From NCBI GenBank assembly GCA_022426155.1, contig JAKMEE010000032.1:62001-126000 (forward strand): a stretch of DNA of 64,000 bases. Direction: 5' to 3'. The notes under the pieces are model-generated. The model saw nothing but the letters and a program-made list of their open reading frames with translations, searched no databases and was not told the origin of the DNA. The position numbers and the translations under genes are program-made. The DNA is from Candidatus Poseidonia sp. Lineage in GTDB: Archaea; Thermoplasmatota; Poseidoniia; Poseidoniales; Poseidoniaceae. Positions 8,911-17,713 of the stretch are shown one piece after another; the stretch's first letter is position 1, and each line of letters starts with the position of its first letter.

Positions 8911-9771
8911 TCACTCCATGTTCATCGCATCGATCACAGTATGGGTGCGATCGACCAATTCCATGGCATTGTGCCCGAGGATGTAAAGCGAAGGTTCCCA
9001 ACCAAAGGCTCCTTCATCGAGGATGGCATCAATGCGTCCATCGTCATGAGAAAGGACACCCTTCGGAGCAAGAGCAAGTTTGAACCCGAGCTCATCGGAG
9101 ATGAAATTAATGTCTCCCATGTCAACCATCCCATCCAAAATTGGAGGGCGCAGGTTGAGGATTGCGGTCTTACTCGGGTCAATTTCCCGTGCTTGGAGCA
9201 GGACAGAAGCCATGTGGCTTGAAGCGCCAAAGACAGGTGTTTCATGGCGACGCAATTGTTCATCCACGACAGTCATGCGCCCCGGATACGCCGCTACTTC
9301 TTCTTCTGTGGTTGCGCTTTCACTGCACGCTGCAATGTTCATTCCCACGGCCGGCATGTAATTATTGACCCTTGCAACATCCAGCCTTCCAGTGGCCCAT
9401 TCCAGTCTTCGGAGGATTGCCCGAGCGGTTTGGTCCGAATCGAGGTTCATGCCTGTAAGCGTTTTATCATAGCGTAATGTTTGGTTTCCAGCAAATTGTA
9501 ATTCTAAGATGAGTCGCTGGCGAATAACTTCAGTTCCTTTCCCCAATTGAGTGAGTGATTGAGATAATTCCTGTGCCCACCCATCAATCATCATGTCATC
9601 GGCTGATGCTCCAAGATCGATGGCTTGTTTCATGATTTGACGCGAAACAGTGCTCTGTGTCGAGCCTGTCACGGCTGCAATGTCCATTTGAGACCATCCA
9701 TTTGACCGCAATTCCTTCGCGAGTTGTTGATGCAATCGGTCAAGCCACTTACCGCCAATATCACCTAGCAT
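8911..9771 (-). CDS. thiR: ThiR: HTH-ThiN thiamine-responsive regulator
   Basis: This 286-residue protein has an N-terminal helix-turn-helix (about 20-46, with GWSQMDIAAVTG and QSTVSRQ) and a C-terminal ThiN domain (about 110-280) with the family segments NIAACS, VAAYPGRM and FGASSHMASVLL. In archaea stand-alone HTH-ThiN proteins act as repressors of thiamine synthesis and uptake genes, using the ThiN domain to sense thiamine phosphate. It heads the thiR-thiB-thiP-thiQ unit, so autoregulation is likely. ThiN also occurs as a thiamine-phosphate synthase fused to ThiD; with no kinase domain here, regulation is the better reading. A weak TATA-like TTGAATAC lies about 25 bases upstream. Confidence 0.85.
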   Translation of the reverse strand: MLGDIGGKWLDRLHQQLAKELRSNGWSQMDIAAVTGSTQSTVSRQIMKQAIDLGASADDMMIDGWAQELSQSLTQLGKGTEVIRQRLILELQFAGNQTLRYDKTLTGMNLDSDQTARAILRRLEWATGRLDVARVNNYMPAVGMNIAACSESATTEEEVAAYPGRMTVVDEQLRRHETPVFGASSHMASVLLQAREIDPSKTAILNLRPPILDGMVDMGDINFISDELGFKLALAPKGVLSHDDGRIDAILDEGAFGWEPSLYILGHNAMELVDRTHTVIDAMNME

Positions 9772-10193
9772 GAGTGTTCCTTGTGGCGGATAGTATTCAA
9801 TGTTACTGGGGGATTATGCATCTTGAATAGAAAATCCTCTCCTATTTTGGGCGGGCCAAGGATTTTCTCACCCCATTCTACCGTGAAGATCATCTCATGA
9901 GAATCTCAAATCCCCATGATGAAATATTTTAATGGAAATATAAACTCTTTTTAAAATAACGTAAATTCTGAATGTTTTCACATGGGTGTTCAAATATTTT
10001 CAGTCCTATGCGGTCTTTTTATGCATATTAAATGGACTGTTATTCAGATTGAATTTTATGTATGTAAATCCTGAGTTTGCTTGAATTTCAGGAGGATTCT
10101 CAAGAACACGACTATGATTCAATGGTAATCTCAACCATTGACTCCATGGCCCCAGCACATTAGAGTCTTAAGGGGCCTCTCCGAGGAAGGAAT
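9772..10193 (+). other. 422 bp AT-rich divergent intergenic region
   Basis: No gene is visible between thiR (minus) and the decarboxylase (plus). The middle part (about 9900-10080) is markedly richer in A and T than its surroundings. The thiR side holds a 9-base inverted repeat (listed separately) and the perfect ten-base palindrome TCTCATGAGA at 9893-9902. On the decarboxylase side a CTTAAGG element at 10167-10173 sits about 25-30 bases before the start codons and may be its TATA box. I looked for the conserved core of a TPP riboswitch and did not find it. Confidence 0.6.
9830..9867. promoter_or_regulatory. Inverted repeat upstream of thiR, possible operator
   Basis: GAAAATCCT at 9830-9838 is repeated in inverse orientation as AGGATTTTC at 9859-9867, a perfect nine-base match with a 20-base spacer. 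It lies about 60 bases before the thiR start codon, upstream of the presumed TATA box. It could be a site for ThiR itself or for another activator. The identity of the binding protein is inference. Confidence 0.4.
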
Positions 10194-11621
10194 GTGAAGG
10201 GCATGGATACGGGGACCTTTATTGATGAAATTGCCCGTCGTCTGACGGATTACATTCATTCAAAGGATGAACCGGGGCAAGTCAATCCAGGCCAACCAAT
10301 GAATTCTCTCAGACGTGTGTTGGATGTTCAAGTACCGGTTGAAGGTCATGGTATCAACGGAGCACTTGACGATTTGGATGCATTCATTAGCAACAGTGTG
10401 AAGACCCATCGTCCAGAATTTATGAATCCACTTTGGGGGGGGTTATCATTACCCGCTCTAGCTGGAGAAATTATTGCCACAGCAACGAACAATTCAATGT
10501 ACACATACGAATTGTCTCCCATGGGGACACTGATCGAACAAACCATCTTGAATCGCATGTGCGAATTGGTGGGGTTCCCTGATGGATTCGGTACGCTGAC
10601 CACCGGAGGGTCCAATGGAAACATGCTTGGGATGCTCTGTGCCCGAGAAAACGCTCTTCCCGGTTCGACAAAGCAGGGATTTGATGGTCGTAACATGGCA
10701 ATATTTGTCTCAAAAGAGGCCCATTATTCTGTACTCATGGCCGCCAACGTGATTGGGGTTGGGCACCAAAATGTCGTCAAGGTCCAATGCGATGAAGATG
10801 GCCGTATGCGACCTGATAGTTTGCGCGAAGAGGTAGCATTTGCCCGCCAAGAAGGATTCACTCCTCTGTGTGTGGTTGCCACATCTGGAACCACTGTCCG
10901 TGGAGCATTTGATCCGCTCTCCGAACTTGCGGATATCTGTCATGAGGAACACATGTGGTTCCACGTTGATGCCGCATGGGGAGGTGCATGTCTTTTCTCA
11001 AACCAGCATCGTTCTCTCATGGATGGAATTGAAAAAGCCGACAGCGTTTGTTGGGATGCTCACAAAATGATGGGTGTTCCATTGGTCTGCAGTGCGTTTC
11101 TCATCAAACGCCCATCCATCTTGCGAACGCTTTGTGGCCATGTAACAACCGCCCATTATCTCTTCCATGATGCTGCAGAAAACGAAGACCTTGGACGATA
11201 TTCTCTTCAATGCGGCCGACGAAATGACGCTTTGAAATTATGGCTCGAATGGAGGGTTCGCGGTGATGCTGGATGGGCTAAACTGGTCGATGGATACATG
11301 GATCGTGCAAATTACCTCCAAAAAAGCATTGAAGATCACCCTTCTCTTGAAATGATGTCCAGCCGAATGTGGACCAATGTATGCTTCCGATACGATAACG
11401 GTTCCACGGAAATACCTCTTAATGACCTCAACGCAACCCTTCGTCATCGACTCATTCAAGAAGGTCAATACATGGTCAGCCGTAGCAATGTGGGTGAAGA
11501 TGTTGTTCTGCGTTCTGTGATATCTAATCAGGGCGTTGATCATGATATTCTTGACGGTTTTCTCGAAGCAGTTGTCCGTATTGGCGATGAAGTTGTGGCC
11601 GGTATGCCTCCTCGTGCCTGA
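10194..11621 (+). CDS. PLP-dependent amino acid decarboxylase (group II)
   Basis: This 475-residue cytoplasmic enzyme belongs to the glutamate/aspartate/aromatic/sulfinoalanine decarboxylase family. Visible motifs are TTGGSNGNMLGML (phosphate binding), HVDAAWGG (the Asp that pairs with the PLP nitrogen) and WDAHKMM with K291 as the PLP Schiff-base lysine. The length fits GAD/CSAD-type enzymes rather than the shorter archaeal MfnA (about 380-400 residues). The substrate cannot be read from sequence alone; aspartate to beta-alanine or glutamate to GABA are candidates. The start is GTG 10194 or ATG 10203. The glycine cleavage genes follow 45 bases later. Confidence 0.85.
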   Translation: MKGMDTGTFIDEIARRLTDYIHSKDEPGQVNPGQPMNSLRRVLDVQVPVEGHGINGALDDLDAFISNSVKTHRPEFMNPLWGGLSLPALAGEIIATATNNSMYTYELSPMGTLIEQTILNRMCELVGFPDGFGTLTTGGSNGNMLGMLCARENALPGSTKQGFDGRNMAIFVSKEAHYSVLMAANVIGVGHQNVVKVQCDEDGRMRPDSLREEVAFARQEGFTPLCVVATSGTTVRGAFDPLSELADICHEEHMWFHVDAAWGGACLFSNQHRSLMDGIEKADSVCWDAHKMMGVPLVCSAFLIKRPSILRTLCGHVTTAHYLFHDAAENEDLGRYSLQCGRRNDALKLWLEWRVRGDAGWAKLVDGYMDRANYLQKSIEDHPSLEMMSSRMWTNVCFRYDNGSTEIPLNDLNATLRHRLIQEGQYMVSRSNVGEDVVLRSVISNQGVDHDILDGFLEAVVRIGDEVVAGMPPRA

Positions 11622-11666
11622 CCTTCGAGCACGGATGTTTATGAGACGCCCCGCATTCGCCAAGGC

Positions 11667-12785
11667 ATGAGCGACCAAGCCCCCGTTCGGACAGCCTTGT
11701 ATGAGGAACATCTCGCCCTCGAGGCTAACATGGTCGATTTTCATGGATTTGAATTACCAATCTGGTACTCCAATATCAAAGAAGAGCACCTTGCAACCCG
11801 GTCCAATGCTGGATTATTCGATGTATCTCACATGGGCTCCTTCCGCTTCAGTGGTGCTAGCGTTCGTCAATGGCTGGAGGGTATCGCAACTCAGCGCGTG
11901 ACATCCATCTCAGCTCCGCGCTGTGCCTACACCCATTTTTTGGATGAAAATGGGCACTTAATTGACGATATGATTTTCGCAGTCGTCAGTGAAACAGAAA
12001 TCCTTGGCGTACCCAATGCTTCCATGATCGGTGTGATGTGGGATTGGTTTTCCAAACACCTGCCTGAAGATGGTTCTATCGTTCTAGAAAACCTTTCTGA
12101 CGAGATGTCCATCATGGCTCTTCAAGGTCCCAATGCTAAGCAGATATTCACATCTGTGATGGGAGATGATCAACATGTTGCCCGTTTCAAATGGCGAGCT
12201 CTCACCTCAAATCCGCTGGGCGTCAGTGGGTGGATTCAGGGTACGGGTTATACTGGGGAATCAGGTTACGAAATTTTTGTCCCCAACAACGATGCCCCCA
12301 CAATGTGGCGTGCGCTTATTGATGCAGGGGCCGCACCGATTGGATTGGGTGCGAGGGACACACTTCGTCTCGAAAAAGGATTCTTGTTATCCGGTGTAGA
12401 TTTCTGCTGGCCTCCGCTCGCTGAAACTGAGGATGATTCCTTCCTCGCTCGTGATTCTTGGGAAACAAATGTGCCATTTGGTTTGGACCTTGAACACGAG
12501 TTTATTGGACGAGAGCGAGTGGTTAGTCACGATGAAAAAGATGCTCGATGGTGGGGCGTCAAATACACAGAGAAAGGGCCACTACCACGCCCAGGGAAGA
12601 GCGTGACGAACCTTGAAGGTGAGCCCATCGGAGCCTTGACCTCAGGTGCTCCAGCACCGAGCATGGGGAATCTCGGAATCGGAATTGGTTATCTCAAAGG
12701 TGTTCGCGAAGGAGACCAAGTTCTTGTCGTGGCAAGCCCAAGGAAATCGGTCAAAGCCGTTGTGGTACGGCCGCCGTTTTATTGA
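11667..12785 (+). CDS. gcvT: Glycine cleavage T protein (aminomethyltransferase)
   Basis: This 372-residue protein matches GcvT along its length: FHGFELPIWY near the start, the LFDVSHMG segment, the GTGYTGESGYEIFVP core and GARDTLRLEKG, which are folate and substrate-channel regions. It transfers the methylene group from the aminomethyl-lipoyl H protein to tetrahydrofolate, releasing ammonia. It lies in the same direction as gcvPA and gcvPB, with an opposite-strand glycosyltransferase between; its last seven bases overlap that gene's end. gcvH is not in the window. Confidence 0.93.
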   Translation: MSDQAPVRTALYEEHLALEANMVDFHGFELPIWYSNIKEEHLATRSNAGLFDVSHMGSFRFSGASVRQWLEGIATQRVTSISAPRCAYTHFLDENGHLIDDMIFAVVSETEILGVPNASMIGVMWDWFSKHLPEDGSIVLENLSDEMSIMALQGPNAKQIFTSVMGDDQHVARFKWRALTSNPLGVSGWIQGTGYTGESGYEIFVPNNDAPTMWRALIDAGAAPIGLGARDTLRLEKGFLLSGVDFCWPPLAETEDDSFLARDSWETNVPFGLDLEHEFIGRERVVSHDEKDARWWGVKYTEKGPLPRPGKSVTNLEGEPIGALTSGAPAPSMGNLGIGIGYLKGVREGDQVLVVASPRKSVKAVVVRPPFY

Positions 12786-13948
12786 AGTCTGTCAAGAACA
12801 TCGTTCATGGCCTGAAACCAACGTTCACGTTCCCTCATGCCCGTCGTTTGAAGTGAGACTTCCTTTCCTCGAGCAGCCATGAGGGCTTCAGCAATACGTT
12901 CCGGTTCGTTCCATAGTGCGGCCTCCCCCATCCGTTCTTGAACGGCAAGTTCACCCATCAGGCAATCAGAATTCACAACACTCGGCACACCATAGGCAGC
13001 AGCATCAAACATTTTTACGGGCAATGCCCCTTGCAAAATATTGCCTCTGTGAGGCGAGTACATCGCATACATCACATCGACTTCGGCAATTAATTCTCGA
13101 AACTCTTCATGAGTGAATGCGCCGCTGACTTCAGCCTCAATTTCGCCAGATTCTACTGCATCCATCATCATTCGTCGAACTCGGGGGGCGATCACGCCAT
13201 CTCCTGCAATTCTGATCGTTGGCCGTTCATGAGCTGGAATGCATAAGATCGATTCTAGGAGAAGTTCGAAGGCTTTCAAATCGCGGATACGACCGAGATA
13301 ACCAACCGTCCAGTATTCCCTTTCAAGCGACTCCGTTTCTTCAAATGGCGGCATGGGGCGGTTTTCGACAGCATGTCCTTCCAGGTCATGATGCATCAGC
13401 CACTCAACAAACCCCCGCTCCTTTCCACCTTCCAGTGCCCCGCTTGAGGTGATGATGGTTTCAGCTTTCTTAGCCCGTTTGAGCATGGTCTGCTTCATTC
13501 GGCCACTCACCCAACTTCGAGCCAAGGATTGAGGTGCAGTCATCCGTACCCATGTGTGGTGCAAATCATGCATATCAAAGACAAAAGGAACGCTTCGTTG
13601 ATTTTTGAGAGTGACGCCAATTCGCAATGTGTCGGCATCATGGCAATAGACAAGAGATGGAGGGTCGAGCAACAAGGTTTCAACTACCTTGCGCTTAAAT
13701 TTGCGAAGACCTTTGACCGTTGCAATGGTGCTCCCATAAGGGACCTTTCCCATTTGATATCGCATGACTCGAACTCCGTCGATGTTCTCGCTGAGTGGAT
13801 ACTGCTCCTCTCTGTCAAATGCGTGCACCGTCACTCTGTAGCCTGCTTCAACCAACCACTTGGCATGACGCAAGACTCGGGGGTCGGGGGCGCATGGATT
13901 GGTGACTACCATCGCCACACGGACCATGCCTTTGCGAGCGTGTTCCAT
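12779..13948 (-). CDS. GT4-like glycosyltransferase
   Basis: This protein of about 389 residues has a GT-B fold. The N-terminal domain starts VRVAMVVTNPCAPDPRVLRHA, a common opening of GT4 enzymes, and the C-terminal domain has VGYLGRIRDLKAFELLL and IRIAGDG, then LPVKMFDAAAYGVPSVVN, which corresponds to the donor-binding E-x7-E region but with Asp in place of the usual second Glu. It probably adds a sugar to a lipid-linked or surface glycan; donor and acceptor are unknown. Starts at 13948 and 13927 are both reasonable. The gene is embedded, on the opposite strand, between gcvT and gcvPA, which is unusual for an otherwise co-oriented pathway. Confidence 0.8.
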   Translation of the reverse strand: MEHARKGMVRVAMVVTNPCAPDPRVLRHAKWLVEAGYRVTVHAFDREEQYPLSENIDGVRVMRYQMGKVPYGSTIATVKGLRKFKRKVVETLLLDPPSLVYCHDADTLRIGVTLKNQRSVPFVFDMHDLHHTWVRMTAPQSLARSWVSGRMKQTMLKRAKKAETIITSSGALEGGKERGFVEWLMHHDLEGHAVENRPMPPFEETESLEREYWTVGYLGRIRDLKAFELLLESILCIPAHERPTIRIAGDGVIAPRVRRMMMDAVESGEIEAEVSGAFTHEEFRELIAEVDVMYAMYSPHRGNILQGALPVKMFDAAAYGVPSVVNSDCLMGELAVQERMGEAALWNEPERIAEALMAARGKEVSLQTTGMRERERWFQAMNDVLDRLQ

Positions 13949-14047
13949 GTCATGAGTTGTTCCCTTCAGCGAGGTGGCGAAAAGCAATTCATTATGAGCG
14001 TCACGCGTATCGTTCTTACCACACACAGTAAGTGTGAGGTGATTGTC

Positions 14048-15421
14048 ATGGTCGACCAACTTCCCAACCTTGGACGAGAAATAGAAATGCTCAGCGAAAT
14101 GGGTCTCACGGATATTGAGGATTTATTCTCCGATATCCCCGCTGATGTACGTTTTAGTGGGGCTCTTCCATTACCGCCTCCGCAATCCGAAGAGGAAATC
14201 ATTCGTGACGCTCGACGTTTGCTTGGGGCTAACGTGGATATGGGCAGTCGGGTATCCTTCCTCGGTGGAGGATTGTATCGTAACTATGTACCAGCTTCCG
14301 TGTTTCAACTTGTGACGCGTGGCGAATTCCTTACCGCTTACACCCCTTATCAGCCCGAAGTCAGCCAAGGCATGCTTCAGGCCATGTGGGAGTTTCAAAC
14401 ATTAATCTCTGAACTCGTTGGCCTCCCTATTGCGAACCTCTCACTCTACGATGGTTCCACCGCTGCGGCTGAAGCCCTTACCTGTGCTGTTCGTGTTCAC
14501 ACACGAAAGGCGAGTCAACCGAACATCGTTTACGTTTCTTGCCTCACCCCCCCCGACAAATTGTCTGTCATGGAGAACTACTGCCAAGGGGCTGAAATTG
14601 AAATCAAATTCCTCTCCCATCATGACGATGGAACGCTCGATATGGAAGGACTGAAAGAAGCAACCGGATCCTGCGGAGTCTACCTTGAACAACCCAATCC
14701 ATTGGGTGTATTGGATGAAGGCCTAACGAAAGTCAAGGAAATCATTGGCCAAAACACCGCCCTCATCGTTGGTGTTCAACCCATCTCTCTTGGCATGGTC
14801 GAGGCACCGGGTCATTACGGTGCTGACATCGTGGTGGGCGAGGGTCAACCGCTTGGTAGTCCTGTTACTGCTGGAGGCCCGATCTATGGTATCTTTGCAT
14901 GCACCAAACCGTACCTTCGACTCATGCCAGGCCGCATCGTTGGCCGCTCCATTGATGTTGATGGCAAAGAGGCCTATTGCCTGACACTTTCAACCCGTGA
15001 GCAACACATTCGACGCCATCGTGCCACGTCAAATATCTGTACCAATGAGACCTTGATCGCTCTGATGGGTGCCATGCACATGGCTTTGCTCGGGCCAGAT
15101 GGTCTCCACGACCTTGCCTATCGAAATGCAGCAGCATGTCAGAAAGCCAAAGAGATTCTTGGAGCCACACAAGGAGTCTCTTTGGTTCACGACACATCCC
15201 ATTTCAATGAATTCGCCATTCGCGTTCCAGGAACAGCAGCATCATGCCTTGAGTACCTGGACCAATCTGGAATCATTGGTGGATTTGATTTGAATCGTTG
15301 GTATAGCGATGCCACAAACCAAATTCTGGTGACCACGACAGACCAAACAAGTCTGCAAGACATTCAGACCCTCTCTGCGCATCTTACACTTTGGGCCAAC
15401 CATCAGGAGGTGGAAGCATGA
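14048..15421 (+). CDS. gcvPA: Glycine dehydrogenase (decarboxylating) subunit 1
   Basis: This 457-residue protein is the N-terminal half of the split P protein (GcvPA). Family marks are RFSGALPLPPP, FLGGGLYRNYVPA, AYTPYQPEVSQGMLQAMWEFQ and YDGSTAAAEA, then ATSNICTNETLIAL near the C-terminus. Together with GcvPB it decarboxylates glycine with PLP and loads the aminomethyl group on the H protein. The ATG at 14048 gives the usual length; the frame is open further upstream only as a shadow of the opposite-strand glycosyltransferase. It is translationally coupled to gcvPB by an ATGA overlap. Confidence 0.93.
   Translation: MVDQLPNLGREIEMLSEMGLTDIEDLFSDIPADVRFSGALPLPPPQSEEEIIRDARRLLGANVDMGSRVSFLGGGLYRNYVPASVFQLVTRGEFLTAYTPYQPEVSQGMLQAMWEFQTLISELVGLPIANLSLYDGSTAAAEALTCAVRVHTRKASQPNIVYVSCLTPPDKLSVMENYCQGAEIEIKFLSHHDDGTLDMEGLKEATGSCGVYLEQPNPLGVLDEGLTKVKEIIGQNTALIVGVQPISLGMVEAPGHYGADIVVGEGQPLGSPVTAGGPIYGIFACTKPYLRLMPGRIVGRSIDVDGKEAYCLTLSTREQHIRRHRATSNICTNETLIALMGAMHMALLGPDGLHDLAYRNAAACQKAKEILGATQGVSLVHDTSHFNEFAIRVPGTAASCLEYLDQSGIIGGFDLNRWYSDATNQILVTTTDQTSLQDIQTLSAHLTLWANHQEVEA
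15406..15413 (+). promoter_or_regulatory. Shine-Dalgarno site of gcvPB
   Basis: AGGAGGTG lies four bases before the gcvPB ATG, inside the end of gcvPA. It is a near-perfect anti-16S match and settles the start at 15418. Such strong sites are rare before the other genes of this window. Confidence 0.75.
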
Positions 15422-16914
15422 GCCATCTTTTCGAGCATAATGGCGCTCCCAATACTGGTTATAGCCAACCACCTCCGCTGCAAACCGATCAACCACCGAA
15501 TGTCCCCCCTGGTCTCTTGCGAAGTAAACCCGCCCGTTGGCCACGTCTTTCAGAGCCAGAAATGGTCCGACATTACACTTGGCTTTCCAAGCGAAACTTT
15601 GGTATTGATACAGGATTCTATCCCCTGGGCTCATGCACCATGAAGCATAATCCTCGTGTCAACGAAGTGATTGCCCAGCTGCCAGGTATTGCCGACATCC
15701 ACCCACATCAACCCGAACATCACCTCCAAGGTTTGTTGGCCATCTATTACGAAATGCAGCACATGCTTGAAATCTGTGCGGGTATGGACCAAGTAACACT
15801 TCAACCAGTTGCTGGTGCTCAAGGTGAATTCACTGCCGTTCGGTGCATACAAGAATACTTTCGACAACGTGGTGAAACACAGCGTACCAAGGTCATCGTT
15901 CCTGATTCTGCCCATGGAACCAATCCTGCGAGCGCTGCCATGGCTGGTTTTGAAATTGTTGAAATTCCAAGTTTGGCCGATGGCCGAATGGACCTTGAGG
16001 CACTCTCGGCGGTGGCTGATGAAACCACTGCAGCAATGATGATCACCAACCCGAACACCCTCGGCCTCTTTGAGGCAGACATCGTTGAAGCCAGCCGAAT
16101 TGTTCACGATGCTGGAGGTCAAATGTACTACGATGGGGCGAATTTCAACGCCATTCTCGGAATTACATCCCCTGGCCTCATGGGCTTTGATGCGGTTCAC
16201 TTCAACCTCCACAAGACCTTCTCGCAACCTCATGGCGGCGGTGGGCCAGGTTCTGGTCCAATCGGTGTAAGGTCTCACCTTGCGCCATTCCTCCCAGGCC
16301 CCTTAGCAGACCGAAGGGACTCAAGCGCATCCGAGCAACCTCGCTCTGTCGATGGCCATTGGTATCATTGGCGAGAGCCCGAGCATAGCATTGGCAAAGT
16401 CCAACAATGGCACGGGAACGCTGGGGCCGTGATTCGTTGCTGGGCCTACTACCGACGCTACGGTGCTGGGCTACGCACCATGTCCGAACACGCTGTTCTG
16501 AACGCGAATTATTTGCGTCATGCCATTCACCGGGAGGCCGAGATTGAAGGCGTATCCCATCTCTTCGTGGACGGTGCTGAAACAAAGGTGGCCAAGCATG
16601 AATTCACCCTCTCGATGCAACCTGCAAAAGAACAACTTGGAATTTCTGCCATGGATGTCGCCAAAGGCTTGCTTGACCGTGGCTACATGGCACCAACGGT
16701 TTACTTCCCTCTCGTCGTTCCAGAATGCATGATGATTGAACCCACTGAGACAGAATCAAAGGATACACTTGACACCTTTGCCAATCAGTTCGCCAAGGTA
16801 TTACAGAGCGATGCAGAGACCCTTCATGAAGCTCCAATCACCACGCCTGTTCGCCGTGTTGATGAGGTCTATGCTGCACGAAACCTCTGCCTCCGTCATC
16901 CCTACGACGATTGA
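15418..16914 (+). CDS. gcvPB: Glycine dehydrogenase (decarboxylating) subunit 2
   Basis: This 498-residue protein is the C-terminal, PLP-binding half of the split P protein. It shows GFYPLGSCTMKHNPR, QPVAGAQGEFTA, DSAHGTNPASAAMAGF, and the cofactor site HFNLHKTFSQPHGGGGPG with K266 as the PLP lysine. It forms the active heteromer with GcvPA. The start codon overlaps the gcvPA stop (ATGA) and has a strong ribosome binding site. The missing partners (H protein, dihydrolipoyl dehydrogenase) must be encoded elsewhere. Confidence 0.94.
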   Translation: MSHLFEHNGAPNTGYSQPPPLQTDQPPNVPPGLLRSKPARWPRLSEPEMVRHYTWLSKRNFGIDTGFYPLGSCTMKHNPRVNEVIAQLPGIADIHPHQPEHHLQGLLAIYYEMQHMLEICAGMDQVTLQPVAGAQGEFTAVRCIQEYFRQRGETQRTKVIVPDSAHGTNPASAAMAGFEIVEIPSLADGRMDLEALSAVADETTAAMMITNPNTLGLFEADIVEASRIVHDAGGQMYYDGANFNAILGITSPGLMGFDAVHFNLHKTFSQPHGGGGPGSGPIGVRSHLAPFLPGPLADRRDSSASEQPRSVDGHWYHWREPEHSIGKVQQWHGNAGAVIRCWAYYRRYGAGLRTMSEHAVLNANYLRHAIHREAEIEGVSHLFVDGAETKVAKHEFTLSMQPAKEQLGISAMDVAKGLLDRGYMAPTVYFPLVVPECMMIEPTETESKDTLDTFANQFAKVLQSDAETLHEAPITTPVRRVDEVYAARNLCLRHPYDD

Positions 16915-16971
16915 AGTGGTAGGCTTCTCTATGAGCGAAAGGGCTATTGAAAAAAATGCCTAGCGGGGTCT

Positions 16972-17652
16972 ATGGGCGTCTTAGAAGCGGAGCAACATGG
17001 GTGGTCCGTCCGGACGCCGCGTGCTGATTTCACGGCTGTTTTGTTCATCTTTGCTTGGACCCTTCTCCCGTTCGGGTTTCAGGGCATGATGTTGCTATTT
17101 CAGAGATACGAATCGTTCCGTTTTCCTTTGATGGCTGTTTCACAAACATTGCTCGTTTTGACAATGCTAATGGGAATTGCACAACGAAAGGCCGCGTATC
17201 TTGACCGCCAAATACAATTGGCTCTCTTCGTGATCTGTGGTGCGTTGGGCTTCATTCTCCTTTGTTGGCAACTTGGATTGGATGATTATTGGTGGTTGTG
17301 TTCTGCGTTTGGAATCGGTTCCATACCATACGCCTTTGTTTCCCTTTCATCCCTCGCATCGTACAATGAGCCTTGGCTTGAACTACCTTGGGACCCCAGT
17401 CACACCGCCCCTCTCATGCAAGCCATGCCCCATTGGCGTATTGTTTCGGCTCGGTGGACCCGTTCGGTGATGGCCATGACACGTCTCGAGAATCAAGCAG
17501 TTGCCATCCTTCGAGGCGTGCTTGATGGAGATGAATGTAGGTTGAGAATTGAGGTACTTTCGAGAATCCAAGAAGACGACAATCCGGTTCCTCTCGGCAT
17601 TCAATGGGGTCTGATGGTGCCTCCTCAATCTGTAAAATCAGAATCAGAATGA
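16972..17652 (+). CDS. Membrane protein of unknown function
   Basis: I do not recognise this 226-residue protein. The first half has four hydrophobic segments (about 20-42, 50-66, 82-98 and 105-125); the second half (about 130-226) is soluble in character, with a helix-rich stretch around WTRSVMAMTRLENQ. It may be a small integral membrane protein with a cytoplasmic C-terminal domain. It sits between gcvPB (57 bases upstream) and purE (61 bases downstream) on the same strand, but nothing ties it to either pathway. A CTATTGA stretch at 16944-16950, about 25 bases upstream, could serve as a TATA box. Confidence 0.6.
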   Translation: MGVLEAEQHGWSVRTPRADFTAVLFIFAWTLLPFGFQGMMLLFQRYESFRFPLMAVSQTLLVLTMLMGIAQRKAAYLDRQIQLALFVICGALGFILLCWQLGLDDYWWLCSAFGIGSIPYAFVSLSSLASYNEPWLELPWDPSHTAPLMQAMPHWRIVSARWTRSVMAMTRLENQAVAILRGVLDGDECRLRIEVLSRIQEDDNPVPLGIQWGLMVPPQSVKSESE

Positions 17653-17713
17653 GCAATTCATCCAAACAAGGTCAAGAGGCATCTTGATGAACCACCCGCG
17701 CTGGCGAAGTATC

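Noticed and set aside
9830-9867. Intrinsic terminator
   Set aside because: The spacer of 20 bases and the lack of a following T-run in either direction speak against termination; it lies upstream of thiR, not after a gene.
9772-10193. TPP riboswitch upstream of the thiamine operon
   Set aside because: I looked for the conserved CTGAGA-type and ACCTGA-type core segments on both strands and found none in the proper arrangement.
11238-11744. 168-residue minus-strand frame over the decarboxylase and gcvT
   Set aside because: It is antisense to two well-supported enzymes and has no recognisable feature.
13529-14047. N-terminal extension of gcvPA by 173 residues
   Set aside because: The extra frame lies wholly over the opposite-strand glycosyltransferase, has no GcvPA similarity, and the ATG at 14048 gives the normal family length.
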